Assembly (NCBI RefSeq): GCF_028898845.1 | Contig: NZ_CP118574.1 | Span: 4,809,001 to 4,873,000, forward strand | Direction of reading: 5' to 3' | Length of the DNA: 64,000 nt | DNA from: Streptomyces sp. WZ-12 | Lineage (GTDB): Bacteria; Actinomycetota; Actinomycetes; Streptomycetales; Streptomycetaceae | Shown here: positions 15,913 through 24,738 of the stretch, piece after piece | Numbering within the stretch: position 1 is the first letter of the stretch | How the letters are laid out: every line of letters starts with the position of its first letter | Notes under the pieces: model-generated | What the model was told of the DNA's origin: nothing | Database searches by the model: none | The model's input: only the letters and a program-made list of their open reading frames with translations | Program-made: the position numbers and the translations under genes

Positions 15913-16078
15913 TCTGGCGCGCCAGGCTTCGATTTGGCCCTTGAGCTCGGGTTATGTGGTTTCGGGCGACGCGTCGCGGGGGGTGTTCCGTACCTGCACT
16001 GACCGCTGTTCACCGTCCTCAAAGGCGCGGATGGGGCACGGGTCCCTCAGCTTGGCGTCTTGGAGCCTTGTGGTTGCG

Positions 16079-16393
16079 TCAGGGATGCCGATCTGAGGCA
16101 CCGGATACCCCTGGCAGCATGCCCTTCAGGCGTGCGAAGGCTCCAGCTGTTTCATCCTCCTCGGCCTCCAGGTGCCGGATTCCTTTGTGGGTGAGGGTGA
16201 CCATCGTGGGGGTGCCGTCCGGTTCCCAGACGACGGTGATTATGCCGTCGTCGGCCAGGTCCTGTTCCGGTACGTGGAGGCCGCGACGCAACTGCGCTCC
16301 GGCGATGCCGAGGAGACGGTTGCCTTCGACGGCTTCGTACAGGGCCCGGAGCACCTGGTCGCGGCAGGACTGGCGTTCGCACAGTGTGGCCAT
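16079..16393 (-). CDS. Small winged-helix-like protein of unknown function
   Basis: 104 residues starting MATLCERQSCRDQVLRALYE, with a helix-turn-helix-like middle (LLGIAGAQLRRGLHVPEQDL) and a beta-hairpin wing (MVTLTHKGIRHLEAEEDE). The thrice-repeated pattern hydrophobic-helix/turn/wing with THKGI resembles winged-helix proteins commonly found next to Streptomyces mobile genes. AAGGA lies 9 nt before the ATG. It is intact although its neighbours are decayed. Function unknown. Confidence 0.6.
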   Translation of the reverse strand: MATLCERQSCRDQVLRALYEAVEGNRLLGIAGAQLRRGLHVPEQDLADDGIITVVWEPDGTPTMVTLTHKGIRHLEAEEDETAGAFARLKGMLPGVSGASDRHP

Positions 16394-16989
16394 GACCGTG
16401 TCCTTTTCGTGTGGAGGGTTCGGGGTATGTGGGGTTCTCAGGTCTCGTCGGAGTGGGCGCCGATACCGACGGCGTCCCGCTGGCGGCCAGTCAGGAGCGG
16501 GCGGGGCTGTCGGGTGTGGCCGTGCGCACGGCCAGAGCACTCGTGGACCCCGAAGCGGGTCGGTCAGCGCACGCAGGCCCGCCCCGGAGCTGAGCGCGGG
16601 CCCATGGCGCGATTGGAGATCCCGAGTCCGGGTTGACAAGCGGGATATCGCGCCGGCCAGCGCAGCTTTCCTGGACGTCCTCGACCATCGGCGGGCTCGA
16701 CAACTAGTTGGACACGCCGGCCGTATGACCTACCTCCCTGCGGGCTGGTGTCCGATGGCTGCGTGGGTTCAACAAATATCTAAGGGATGGCCCGAGACCG
16801 GGCCCCAGGGCTGAGGAGCTTGGGAGGAAGGCGCGCCCGCCGCTGCTCACCCAGACGGGCATTGATACTACAGCCGGATCGGGTATTAATCGATCAGAAT
16901 CGATCCTTCTTCGTTAGCAATGGACCAAGTTAAGGCTATTTCATGCGCGCGACATGTTTTGTGGTGTCATTGCGTGTGAGTATGTACAC
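16394..16989. other. Intergenic region with 10-bp-spaced direct repeats
   Basis: No gene is seen in these ~600 bp. The last 130 bp are much richer in A+T than the surroundings. AATCGATC occurs twice, at 16888-16895 and 16898-16905, exactly one helical turn apart, about 85-100 bp before the ParB-fold gene. This could be an operator for that gene or for the divergent small regulator. Confidence 0.4.
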
Positions 16990-17856
16990 ATGAAAGATTT
17001 TCAGGCCGCCTCCGCCGATTTTCCGATTCCCCGCGTTGTCACTGTGACCCCGGACATGGCGAGGGAGTTGCTCAAGCGCAACGCGAACAATCGTCCACTG
17101 GACAAGTCGGTCGTGGCGCAGATGGCGGGGGAGATCCGCAGGGGGAGTTGGCAGGTAACTCATCAAGGGATTGCCCTGGACGGGTCGATCTCCTCAGGGA
17201 ATGTTGTAGATGGGCAACATCGCCTGAATGCGATCGCCAAATCCGGCGTTGCGACTGAGGTGCTTATCTTTGAGAATGTACCTCCGGAAACATTCTCGGT
17301 CCTCGATACCGGAAAGCGCAGGAGTGGCGGCGATGTACTTGCGCTGCGTGGAGAAAGGGACACCACTCTGCTCGCCGCGACCATCAGGCACGTGCACCTG
17401 TTCCGAACGTCTCCGTCCGGGAGCTGGGTGGGACATAATTCTCGGGTTGCAAACAATGAGATTCTCGAAATTTTTCGACCCCAATCTTCGGAATTCCGTG
17501 AGGCTGTCAAGCAGGGAAGAGTGTTGGGCAAGGAGCTGGGCTTCATTCCTACTGCCGCGGCATGTGCGTACTTCCTGACAGTCGAATCGGCGCCAGTTGC
17601 GCAGGTGGATGAATGGCTGCGCGGACTCACGACTCAGGCCAACCTGGGGTCTGAAGACCCTCGACTGGCCTTGATTAAAGTCGTGAACATGCTCCGAGGC
17701 GGCGTGTCTCAGCGACGGCGAACTGATACACGTGGTCAAATCGGCCTCTACATCAAGGCGTGGAACGCATGGGTGGCTGGCAGGCCTGTTAAATCGCTGC
17801 GCTTGCAAAAGGGGGAGAAAATGCCTCGCCCCATCCAGATGCTCATCGCTGACTGA
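16990..17856 (+). CDS. ParB-fold (DGQHRL) protein of unknown role
   Basis: 288 residues. The ParB/Srx N-terminal core is seen in TVTPDMARELLKRN, a basic helix (DKSVVAQMAGEIRRG) and the signature NVVDGQHRLNAIAKSG, followed by ETFSVLDTGKRRSGGDVLA and a helical C-terminal half. ParB-fold proteins with DGQHR act in plasmid partition, phage transcription regulation or DNA modification (DndB-like). There is no ParA and no DNA-modification partner. G+C is visibly lower than neighbours, indicating transfer. The start is ATG 16990; another in-frame ATG lies 36 bp upstream. Confidence 0.65.
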   Translation: MKDFQAASADFPIPRVVTVTPDMARELLKRNANNRPLDKSVVAQMAGEIRRGSWQVTHQGIALDGSISSGNVVDGQHRLNAIAKSGVATEVLIFENVPPETFSVLDTGKRRSGGDVLALRGERDTTLLAATIRHVHLFRTSPSGSWVGHNSRVANNEILEIFRPQSSEFREAVKQGRVLGKELGFIPTAAACAYFLTVESAPVAQVDEWLRGLTTQANLGSEDPRLALIKVVNMLRGGVSQRRRTDTRGQIGLYIKAWNAWVAGRPVKSLRLQKGEKMPRPIQMLIAD

Positions 17857-17873
17857 CCGCGAACCGGGCTTCA

Positions 17874-17903
17874 CATCCGCACCTCACTGGTGAGGTGCGG
17901 ATG
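17874..17903 (+). terminator. Terminator hairpin after the ParB-fold gene
   Basis: CATCCGCACCTCA (17874-17886) and its exact complement (17891-17903) form a 13-bp stem with a 4-nt loop, 18 bp after the stop codon. It can serve the converging pseudogene as well. Confidence 0.7.
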
Positions 17904-17929
17904 GCCGGGAGCGATGGCAGAGGTCCGGG

Positions 17930-18272
17930 TCACTGACCTGGACCAGACGGTGCCGTCAGCAGCCGGAGCCCAGCCGACTTGCGGCCGTGTTCCTCGGAAG
18001 CGAGCAGGACCACGACGCGGACGTTCGCGGCGCTCCCGAAGGACGGTCGGACGGCCTGCGGCTCTGGCGAAGTTGTCACCAGGGCTGACGAAGCGGTTCG
18101 CCAGCATCAACTTATCCAGGTCTACCGGGTGTGGCCGTAAGTGTCGCAGCCCGGTCAGGTAGTTCGTGATGTTGTTGTCTCGGCCGGTGATGTTCTCGTC
18201 GCCAAGGACGACGTTGCCCTTGACGTCCTGCTCCACCGTAGGTTCGTTCAGGGGCGGCGTTGGCGAGGACAT
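17930..18272 (-). pseudogene. Frameshifted remnant of an NTPase-type protein with N-terminal amyloid-like motif
   Basis: The ATG at 18272 opens MSSPTPPLNEP, then KGNVVLGDENITGRDNN (residues 18-34), which copies the motif at the end of the upstream protein. LRHLRPHPVDLDKLMLANRFVSPGDNFARA follows. Afterwards the undisturbed frame becomes Arg/Pro-rich nonsense, but shifting one base restores VRVVVLLASEEHGRKSAGLRLL. This looks like the beginning of a P-loop domain with a degraded Walker A, ending at TGA 17930. The rest of the ATPase is gone. It overlaps the upstream gene by 25 bp. Confidence 0.6.
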
Positions 18273-18688
18273 AGCGAGCCCCCCAAGTTGTTGTCACGTC
18301 CTGCGACATTGATGTTGCCGAGGACGAGGTTCCCCGTCATCGTCTGGTGCGAGATCACCGGAGTCTCAGCAGCCCGTGCTTCCAATGCATCGATGAGTTC
18401 CTGCAGCGCTTCGGGCCGATCGTCACCAACGCAGGCGGCGAGAATCTCCCGCACCGGCACCTGCACGCCTCCGGCCATGGCAGCCCGCTGCTCAGGTTCG
18501 ATGGCCGCCACCGCCTGCTCCAACGTGTCAAGCCGAGCCAGCGCTTCGGCTTCGCTGTCGGCTGCTTCACCCCTGAGATGTCGCCAAAGATCGACGACGC
18601 GCTGGCGCGCGTAACCGTAAAGGTCAGTCCCCATCGTTCCCGCTACGCCACCACTCGCTGCTTCCAGTAGCTCAACTGGCGTCGACAC
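18248..18688 (-). CDS. Small helical protein with C-terminal amyloid-signalling-like motif
   Basis: 146 residues: two or three predicted helices in the first 110 (including EALARLDTLEQAVAAIEPEQ and EALQELIDALEARAAE), then TMTGNLVLGNINVAGRDNN (117-135). Bacterial amyloid signalling sequences are short Gly/Asn motifs shared between the C- or N-termini of an effector and an adjacent NLR-like NTPase, and the next gene carries a matching motif. The GTG start at 18688 lacks a clear ribosome-binding site. It may be an intact half of a broken immune pair; the effector activity is not recognisable. Confidence 0.55.
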   Translation of the reverse strand: MSTPVELLEAASGGVAGTMGTDLYGYARQRVVDLWRHLRGEAADSEAEALARLDTLEQAVAAIEPEQRAAMAGGVQVPVREILAACVGDDRPEALQELIDALEARAAETPVISHQTMTGNLVLGNINVAGRDNNLGGSLCPRQRRP

Positions 18689-18748
18689 GGCAACCCGCTG
18701 TGTGTCAACCAGCTCGGCCCATAGCGTTTATGAGCCTGCTGGTCTCCG

Positions 18749-19828
18749 TTACTGAGGTTGAAGGTGTGGTGTCGTCAGTGCGAGGCCGGTGGCGGTGAGG
18801 CAGCCGTCGATGATGTCGCTGCGGTATTGGATCTGGCGGAGGCCGTGTCGGATTCGGCGGATGGGGTGGTCAAGGTCGGCGAAGGCGGTGTTGGCTGGTC
18901 CGGCGGAGGATGGACCAGATTCCTTCGACGGGGTTGAGGTCGGGTGTGTAGGGCGGCAGGTGGCAAGCGGTGATGCAGTCGTGGGCGTCGATGAACGCCC
19001 TCATCCGTCGGTCCTTGTGGACGTTCAAGTTGTCTCAGATGAGGACGATCGGGCCGCCGAGCTGCTGGTGGGTGGCGATGAGGTGGTCTCGGTAATCGGT
19101 CCAGGCGAAGCTCTTGCGGCCTCTGCTCTTGTGGTCGGTATGTCTTTTGGGCCGGTAGACCAGGCGGGAGCGTTCGCCGGGTTTGTAGCAGCACAGGGCT
19201 GCGATGGAGATGCGGCGCTGGGAACGGCCGCGGACCCGGATGACGGAAGTGGTCCCGCGTTTGCCCCAAGTGTGTGAGGCTGGCGGCGTCATGGAGAATC
19301 CGGCTTCGCCCTCGAAGACGATCCAGGCTCCAAGCGCCGCCGCGAGGGTTCCACGTGCGGCCACACGTCCTTCACCCAGCCGGTCACCGTCGCCACGTCA
19401 CGTTCGACGGCACGACGAGCCAGAACCTGATGACTCCACCCGTGCCGTCGCAACATCTGCGAGATACCCGAAAGCGTCATCGACTTGTGGAAGCGTCGGC
19501 CGATCAAGGTCTTGATCCTGGCCAGCGTCCATCTCTGGTCAGGCCAGCCGTGAGCGGCCGGCCCCTTGGCCAACTCCTCCTCAAGCACGGCGAACAGCGC
19601 CTCGTTCAGCTTCGGCCGGGACGCCGGGCCACGGGAGCGAACCGCGTCCTGACCGGCCTCCCGCCAGACCCCGCGCCAGCGCTGAACCGACCGGACACTG
19701 ACCCGTAACTCCTTCGCGATCTCGGTACTGCCCAGCCCCTCGGTGAACATACCGACCGCTTCCATCCGGACCCGCTCACGGAACGCTTGCCTCTCCGCGG
19801 TCAGCCCTCCACCCTGCGGATACCTCAT
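18749..19828 (-). pseudogene. IS630-family transposase, inactivated
   Basis: The N-terminal helix-turn-helix part (ATG 19828; STEIAKELRVSVRSVQRWRG, then WTLARIKTLIGRRFHKSMT) breaks by frameshift near 19350. The next segment contains AWIVFEGEAGFSMTPP, where the family has the catalytic Asp of the DDE triad in place of Gly. A TGA at 19035-19037 replaces the Trp codon before DNLNVHKD. A further frameshift follows PVEGIWSILRR, after which LIRR-like tail sequence continues to a TAA at 18749. Two frameshifts, one nonsense codon and one lost catalytic residue make it non-functional. Clear terminal repeats were not identified. Confidence 0.85.
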
Positions 19829-19879
19829 ACCTTCGGCATACCGCGACGATCACCAACCGTCAGCCCCTACGACAACCCG

Positions 19880-20035
19880 CCTTCAAGGTAAGTAGCTACG
19901 TAACTGTCGAGGGTGAGGCGGGTGGCCTGGGTGCCTGGCGGCCGTAGCCGACGAGGAGGGGGCCTGTTCCCAGCGCCAGTACGTTTCGACGAGGTCGGCG
20001 CGGTAGGGGCTGAGGGCGCAGGTGTCGGTCCCGAG
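19880..20035 (-). pseudogene. GNAT acetyltransferase fragment
   Basis: Reading on the minus strand gives LSPYRADLVETYWRWEQ, typical of the first strand-helix of RimJ/RimL-like acetyltransferases. After a frame change comes GTQATRLTLDSY, which matches the acetyl-CoA-binding helix of the same family. The sequence between these parts is missing. The fragment lies between the lasso remnant and the insertion sequence. Confidence 0.5.
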
Positions 20036-20048
20036 TCACAGGATCGGG

Positions 20049-20777
20049 TCAGTGTGCGTGCTGATGACGGGCTCCTATGGTGAGTGCCGGGGTGTAGGCG
20101 TGCGTCGAGGGCGGTTCGGCGGCCGGGGTGCCGTTGTCAGTTGGCACCCAGGCGTGGAGTCGTACGGGGGTCTGGAGCGACGCCGTGGCACCAGGTAACC
20201 GACAGGCGTCGGGAGGCGAGGAGCAGCACGGCGGCGGCGGATTCCTCCAGGAAGGCGGTTCTCGCCGGTGAGTACCAACCGGCCCGGTGGACGGCGCGGA
20301 CGGCCGCCTCCGCCTGATCGTGGGTGGCGGGCGGTGACAGGTTGACATGCCACTCGTCAGGGCGGTCGTGATGCGGTGCAGGGCGGTGCTCCGGGGGCCG
20401 AGCCGTTTGACGGTGAGGGCTGCGGTGAGTGCGGCAGCTGCGGTGGTGGTGCCGTGGCTGGGGGCGGGGTGGGCCGTGCCGGCGGCGTGTTCTGCGCTGC
20501 CCCAGCTTGGGGTTGCGGCCTTTGCGGGGATAGGCGCCAGCCACGGAGTGGGGACGGCAGGGGCGCGTAAGAGGCCGGCGGTGAGGAGTTGGGTGCTGAG
20601 GGCAGGTGGGAGGGAATCCAGCCGTCCGGTGGCTGCTGCGTCGTGCCAGTGCTTCGCCGTGTTGGGTAGGAGGCATTGGACTGTGCCGGCGCGGTAGTTG
20701 ATGAGGACGAGCACGTGGCCAAAGTCCAGGGCGCGGACGTGATCGGGCGCGGTGGCGAAGCGGGGCGGGTCAGTCAT
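20049..20777 (-). pseudogene. Lasso-peptide RRE plus leader-peptidase (B1-B2) remnant
   Basis: ATG at 20777 begins a PqqD-like recognition element (HVRALDFGHVLVLINYRAGTV, LPPALSTQLLTAGLLR). It continues without a stop into a transglutaminase-like B2 protease (VKRLGPRSTALHR, then after a frameshift AAVRAVHRAGWYSPARTAFLEES and LSVTWCHGVAPDP, then after a second shift VRLHAWVPTDNG). The catalytic cysteine of B2, expected in a T-A-C-L-E-E-S context, is phenylalanine (TAFLEES). Frameshifts and loss of the nucleophile show that leader cleavage is no longer possible. The B1-B2 fusion may itself be a result of decay. Confidence 0.7.
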
Positions 20778-22150
20778 GTGCGCTCCGGAGGGGTTCGGTC
20801 GTCCAGGCGGGTGCGGGGTCGCGGGCAACCAGGCTTCGGCGGCCAGGGCTTGTTCGAGGGTTGCCAGCGGTGTGGGGATACCAGCGGCGGCTTCGCGCAG
20901 GGCACGGTCGAGCGCGGTCGGGTTGATGAGGCCGAGGTTGGCCAGGTGTCCGTGGGTCAGGGCGCGGAGGTCGGGGAGGTTGGCGCGGAGGCCGGCGTCG
21001 AAGCTGCCCTTGGGGGTGCGGGCCGCTACGGCGGGCGGGAGTAGGCCGGCCATGGCACGGCTGAGCAGGGGTTTGTAGGCGTGGACCGGTGGGTGCTGGC
21101 CGATCGGTGTCCTCAGTACGGCGTCCATCACGGTCGGGTCGAGGAACGGGTTGTGCAGGTCGATGTCGCAGGCGGCGGCGAGTTGTGCGTCGGCGGCTGC
21201 TGTGCGGGCGACCTCGCGGATCTCGTCGACCAGGGACCGGACGGCGGCGTCGAGGCCCGGCAACGGGTCCGGTGTAGCGGCGGCTTGGAGTGCCGCCTGG
21301 GTTAGGAGGCGGCGGGCTGGTGGTTCGGCCCAGGTGGGGAAGGGCAGGAGGGGGAACCAGTGGACGCGGCCGTGATCGTGCGGTCGTGCGTGCCGACAGC
21401 CTGGGCGAGGTCGACCAGGGCTTGGCGGCGGTTGGTCCTGGCGGCTATGGCGGCGTCGTGCAGGAGGGTTGGAACCTGGGTGTGTCGGAGACGGGCCCAG
21501 CCGAACGCCTCTCCGGCTGCGCGCCTCCAGTGGCCTTGGCGTATCAAGTCAGCGAGATAGAGGGGCGGTTGAAAAAATGCTGTCGCCGCCGTCGCCAGTC
21601 AGGTGCGTACGGGTGTTGATTCCGACGTGCAGCCAGTCCAGCTGGGCGGTCAGACGGGGCTGCGTGAGGGCGGAGGGGGCAGGCTCGTCGGTGGCCGGTG
21701 TGGCGGTGATGCGGGTATACGGCAAGTGCTCTGCTGTGATCGGCAGCAGGTGGTGGACGGGGAGGTCGACGTACACCTTGGCCGTCAGTCGTGCGTAATG
21801 CAGGCCCGCGCCTGATGCGTTGCCTTCAGGGTGGACGGTGACGGCGTTGAGGCGGGGACCGCGTGCGCTGCCAGGACCGCGATGGGGGTCGAGTCCAGTC
21901 CTCCAGACAGGTCGCATGACAGGTCGGGGTCGTGTGCCGCTCGGAGTGCGACGGCGCCGGTCAGAGCGGAGCGCAGACGCTGCGACGGAACTACGGCGGA
22001 GTCGGGAGGGATGAGGGCCTGCCCGTCAATCTGCTGGCGTAACTGCTGAACCGGGCGCCGATGTTGATCTGACCAACGACGGGCCAACCATGCAGATCCA
22101 CTTTCCATGCCGCAGGTCACGAACCTGCCCGATGCAAGGTCCGGCTGCAT
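20778..22150 (-). pseudogene. Lasso-peptide macrocyclase (asparagine synthetase-like, C protein) remnant
   Basis: Fragments in several frames form one asparagine-synthetase-type cyclase: the ATP-pyrophosphatase loop CDLSGGLDSTPIAVLAA (near 21880), THLTGDGGDSIFS (near 21570), an ARTNRRQALVDLAQAV region, and the C-terminal DIDLHNPFLDPTVMDAVLRT, ARTPKGSFDAGLRANLP and LEQALAAEAWLP. At least three frameshifts separate them, and most of the N-terminal amidotransferase-like domain is missing. No precursor peptide gene with a leader and a ring-forming Gly and Asp/Glu was found upstream. Confidence 0.75.
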
Positions 22151-22157
22151 CGGGCAG

Positions 22158-23195
22158 GTGGCGGAGACGCAAGACGAGTTAGTCGACGCGGCCGTGGCCT
22201 TGGGTGACCGCTACACCAAGACATTTGGCGTTGCTCACGCCGCCCGCGTACCGCAAGCACGCGAGCGATGGTGGTCTGCTCGCCGCAGTCGACAGCGGTG
22301 AGGTGATCAGGTAAGCGTTGTTCGGTCTTCCGAAGCGGAGCCCGCACGTGCGGCTTGCGCACCTGTGCTTGGCCGAGGGACACCGTGGGAAAGGCGCAGC
22401 GCGGTTGCTGGTGTAGGAGATCCGGCGCCGGCATCGGGACCGGCTGGGAATCAAGGCCAAGTGCCGTCGTGACTACGGACTCAGCGACATGTGGACGAGC
22501 CTGGGTTTCGTTCCGCGCGGGGAGGTGCGTAGCCGCGGATGGGACGGGGAGACCCTGGATGGTTGGTGGCTGGACCATGGCCACTTGGACCTGTTCGCGG
22601 GCATGGAGAGCGAAGCGCTGTTGGTCGTGGCCGTGGACCGTGGTGTGTTCGCCGACCTGCGTGAGGGGGCGCCCACGGGTGAAGCGGCGGAGTCGCAGAC
22701 ACTTGAAGTTGGATGGCTGACAGTCCTCGTCGAAGTCGCTGCCACACCGCAACTGCTGTACGAGATCCGGGATATCGCCAACACAGCGGAGCGCAAACAG
22801 CAGCGGACTGCTTCGCAGTGGTTGCGTCACCTCACCCTGAACGCCGAGGCGGTGTGCGCACGGATCCGCGAGCTGATGCAGAGGGTCCGATCAGCGGCAC
22901 CAGCCAACGGCGTGCCGAGCGATCCGGAGCTGCTGCGCGCCTTGCAATACGTGGCCGAGACCTCGTGCGCCGGCCTGCAGATGCTTGTGACCCGGGATTC
23001 GGTGTTGTTACAACTCACCGATGCGGCCTGGGATGTGGCCGGAGCCAAGGTCGTGACACCGTCGGTGTGACGCTGCACGTGGACGAGCTGCGGCAGACCC
23101 AGATGTACCGGCCGGCCGATCTCATGGGCACGGAATTCCGCGCCGGCGAGGTCGCCCCGGGGGCGGAGGCCGAACTCGTGGCGTTCTTCGACTAG
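22158..23195 (+). pseudogene. GNAT-PIN type protein, broken
   Basis: The reading starts near VAETQDELVDAAVALGDRYTKTFG and changes frame once. The next frame gives LLAAVDSGEVIR, a stop (TAA), ALFGLPKRSPHVRLAHLCLAEG with the acetyl-CoA loop HRGKGAARLLV, a second stop (TAG), EIRRRHRDRLGIKAKCRRDYG and MWTSLGFVPRGEVRSRGWD. A long second domain follows (LLVVAVDRGVFADLREG, PELLRALQYVAETSCAG, MLVTRDSVLLQLTDAAWDV). One more frameshift precedes the end DELRQTQMYRPADLMGTEFR. The GNAT half must be dead. The second half from 22489 is open for 193 codons and could persist as a PIN-like fragment. Confidence 0.6.
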
Positions 23196-23345
23196 TCGGG
23201 GGGAGGAAGGCGGCTCGGCGTTCGCCCAGCGGCTGGAAGCCTTGGCTGGTGACACGGTCGTATGGCACCGCGAATTGCTGCGCGCCGGCCAGGGGCGTCC
23301 TTCGCTGGGACACCACCGAAGGACGTGAACGATCTGGAACGCCCG

Positions 23346-23803
23346 ATGCTGCTGTCCGCATACCCCCGCTTCGCCACCGCGATCCTGGCGGGCGCCAAGA
23401 TGGTCGAGGTACGCCGCCAGCGCGTTGCCGCGCCACCCGGCACCACCGTGGTCCTCTACGCCACCGCCCCCATCATGGCCTTGGTGGGGCTGGCGCGCAT
23501 CGCGGCTGTCAGCGTCGGCTCTCCCCGGGAGGTGTGGCGCGCCCACTGGCCCAAACCGGTATCAGAAGAAGGGAGTTCGACAAGTACACGAGCGACGCTG
23601 CTCAGGCCAGCGGGCTCACCCTTGAAGCGCCCCAGCCCTTCGAGGAGCCGGTGTCGCTCAGCGCCCTGCGAGCCGCCGGGGCCTTCCACTCGCCGCAGAG
23701 CTACCGCTACCTCACGGGTGAAGCCCTGAGGCGGGTGGTCGAAGCATCGCCGGCTGTGGGCGCGGTCCTGCGCGGAATCCTGGGAGAGCCCGTCCCGGCG
23801 TAA
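23346..23803 (+). pseudogene. ASCH-domain protein, frameshifted
   Basis: ATG 23346 opens MLLSAYPRFATAILAGAKMVEVRR and TTVVLYATAPIMALVGLARIAAV, the beta-barrel core of ASCH (PUA-like, RNA-binding) proteins. One frameshift near 23565 is needed to continue into EFDKYTSDAAQASGLTLEAP, FEEPVSLSALRAAGAFHSPQSYRYLT and the end at 23803. ASCH proteins of this type often pair with GNAT-PIN genes, and both are broken here. The following 270 bp up to the tRNA hold no gene. Confidence 0.65.
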
Positions 23804-24073
23804 GTCAGGGCTTGCAGTCAGTGGCCGGGCTGACAGGGGGCGGCCCGGCCTTCGTCGTCGACCAAGCGCGGCGATGTCAGTGTGGTTTGCGCATGCACCG
23901 TTGCAGGCGACTCGATGGGCCGTGGCGCGCGCCAAAAAAATCATGCCTCGCGATTTGAGAAGACGGCCGATCAGGGAGGCCGGGAGGGGCTTGCGGGCCC
24001 CAACTCGGAGCGCTAACGGGTGACTTGTGGCACGCGAATGGCACGCCGCCGGAAAATGGTCCAGACAACGAAC

Positions 24074-24101
24074 AAGGCCCAGGTCTCTGACCTGGGCCTT
24101 C
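24074..24101 (-). terminator. Terminator of tRNA-Gly on the island side
   Basis: AAGGCCCAGGTC and GACCTGGGCCTT form a strong stem, followed on the minus strand by TTGTTCGTTG. It lies 5 nt after the CCA end of the tRNA and was probably brought in by the island to restore termination. Confidence 0.75.
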
Positions 24102-24105
24102 GTTA

Positions 24106-24150
24106 TGGAGCGGGTGACGGGAATCGAACCCGCGCTCTGAGCTTGGGAAG
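24106..24150 (-). repeat. 45-bp attachment-site repeat inside the intact tRNA-Gly
   Basis: This copy is identical to 15868-15912 and covers the tRNA from the anticodon loop to the CCA end. It is the reconstituted side of the insertion, which leaves the tRNA functional. Confidence 0.9.
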
Positions 24151-24179
24151 CTCATGTTCTACCATTAAACTACACCCGC
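24106..24179 (-). tRNA. tRNA-Gly (anticodon CCC)
   Basis: A complete 74-nt cloverleaf on the minus strand: acceptor GCGGGTG/CACCCGC, anticodon loop TTCCCAA within the TGAGC/GCTCA stem, T arm GCGGG-TTCGATT-CCCGT, discriminator U and an encoded CCA. It decodes GGG. Its 3' half is the insertion target of the island. The following 259 bp show no gene. Confidence 0.97.
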
Positions 24180-24438
24180 GTAACACCGCCCCATGTTCTG
24201 AAGGCGGAGCGTCGCCGCACACTCTACCCCATCACCGCGCCGCGGTGCATTTGGCATGTCCAAGGGCCGTGTGGCGGGGCGGATTTCGGGGCGGTTCGGG
24301 GGGCGCCGCGGGGCGGGACGCGGGTGCGGGGGAAGGGAGTTGAGGCGTACGGTGGGGCACCGGAGTGCCGCCCGCGAGTCCATCCAGTTCATCCCCTAAT
24401 GTGGCTTTTGTTGTCCAGGCAGTTGGGAGAGGGACTTG

Positions 24439-24597
24439 ATGGAGCGCACCGTCGTACGTTGTGCCGAGGGGCACGTGTTCAGCACCGCTTCGTTCCCCAT
24501 GCAGACCACCGACCGGCTCGGTCCGGGGCGGTTGCTGCGCTGCCCGCGCTGTGCTCGGTTGCGGCACGCGGTGCCGGTGGAGCACGCGAAGCGGTAG
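24439..24597 (+). CDS. Small zinc-ribbon-like protein
   Basis: A 52-residue protein beginning MERTVVRCAEGHVFSTASFPM, with a CxxxH near residues 8-12 and CPRC at residues 40-43, likely chelating one zinc. GAGAGGGA precedes the ATG. Similar tiny proteins are widespread in Streptomyces genomes and uncharacterised. It stands alone between the tRNA and dcd and has a terminator behind it. Confidence 0.65.
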   Translation: MERTVVRCAEGHVFSTASFPMQTTDRLGPGRLLRCPRCARLRHAVPVEHAKR

Positions 24598-24666
24598 CGG
24601 CGGTCGCGAGGTCGCGGCGGAGGCCGACGGCGATCTCCGCGCGTGACGTCGACGTGAGACAGGAGA

Positions 24667-24693
24667 GGCCCGGTCCCCGGTGGGGGCCGGGCC
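24667..24693. terminator. Terminator hairpin upstream of dcd
   Basis: GGCCCGGTCCCC pairs with GGGGGCCGGGCC around a 3-nt loop, about 70 bp after the zinc-ribbon gene. Confidence 0.65.
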
Positions 24694-24738
24694 CTCGTCG
24701 TGCAAAAGGGGTGTGCGCGGGCGCGTATCCTCGTCTGC

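Larger units (their letters stand above)
15913..24105. mobile_element. Decayed genomic island integrated at tRNA-Gly(CCC)
   Basis: An 8.2-kb segment bounded by the 45-bp direct repeats. G+C is lower and more irregular than in both flanks. It carries an isolated ParB-fold gene, a winged-helix-like gene, an amyloid-motif pair, a broken IS630-type insertion, a broken lasso-peptide cassette and broken GNAT and ASCH genes. No integrase, excisionase or conjugation gene is recognisable, so it is probably immobile. The biosynthetic cluster lies immediately beyond the left repeat and may be an older insertion at the same tRNA. Confidence 0.8.

Noticed and set aside
18775..19364. Separate small plus- and minus-strand genes in the IS630 region
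   Set aside because: They are frames of one damaged transposase or its antisense; the DNLNVHKD and PVEGIWS segments join only by correcting lesions.
15913..24105. Integrase, excisionase or conjugation genes expected on a tRNA-integrated element
   Set aside because: Searched by eye on both strands for tyrosine-recombinase and FtsK/SpoIIIE motifs; none recognised.
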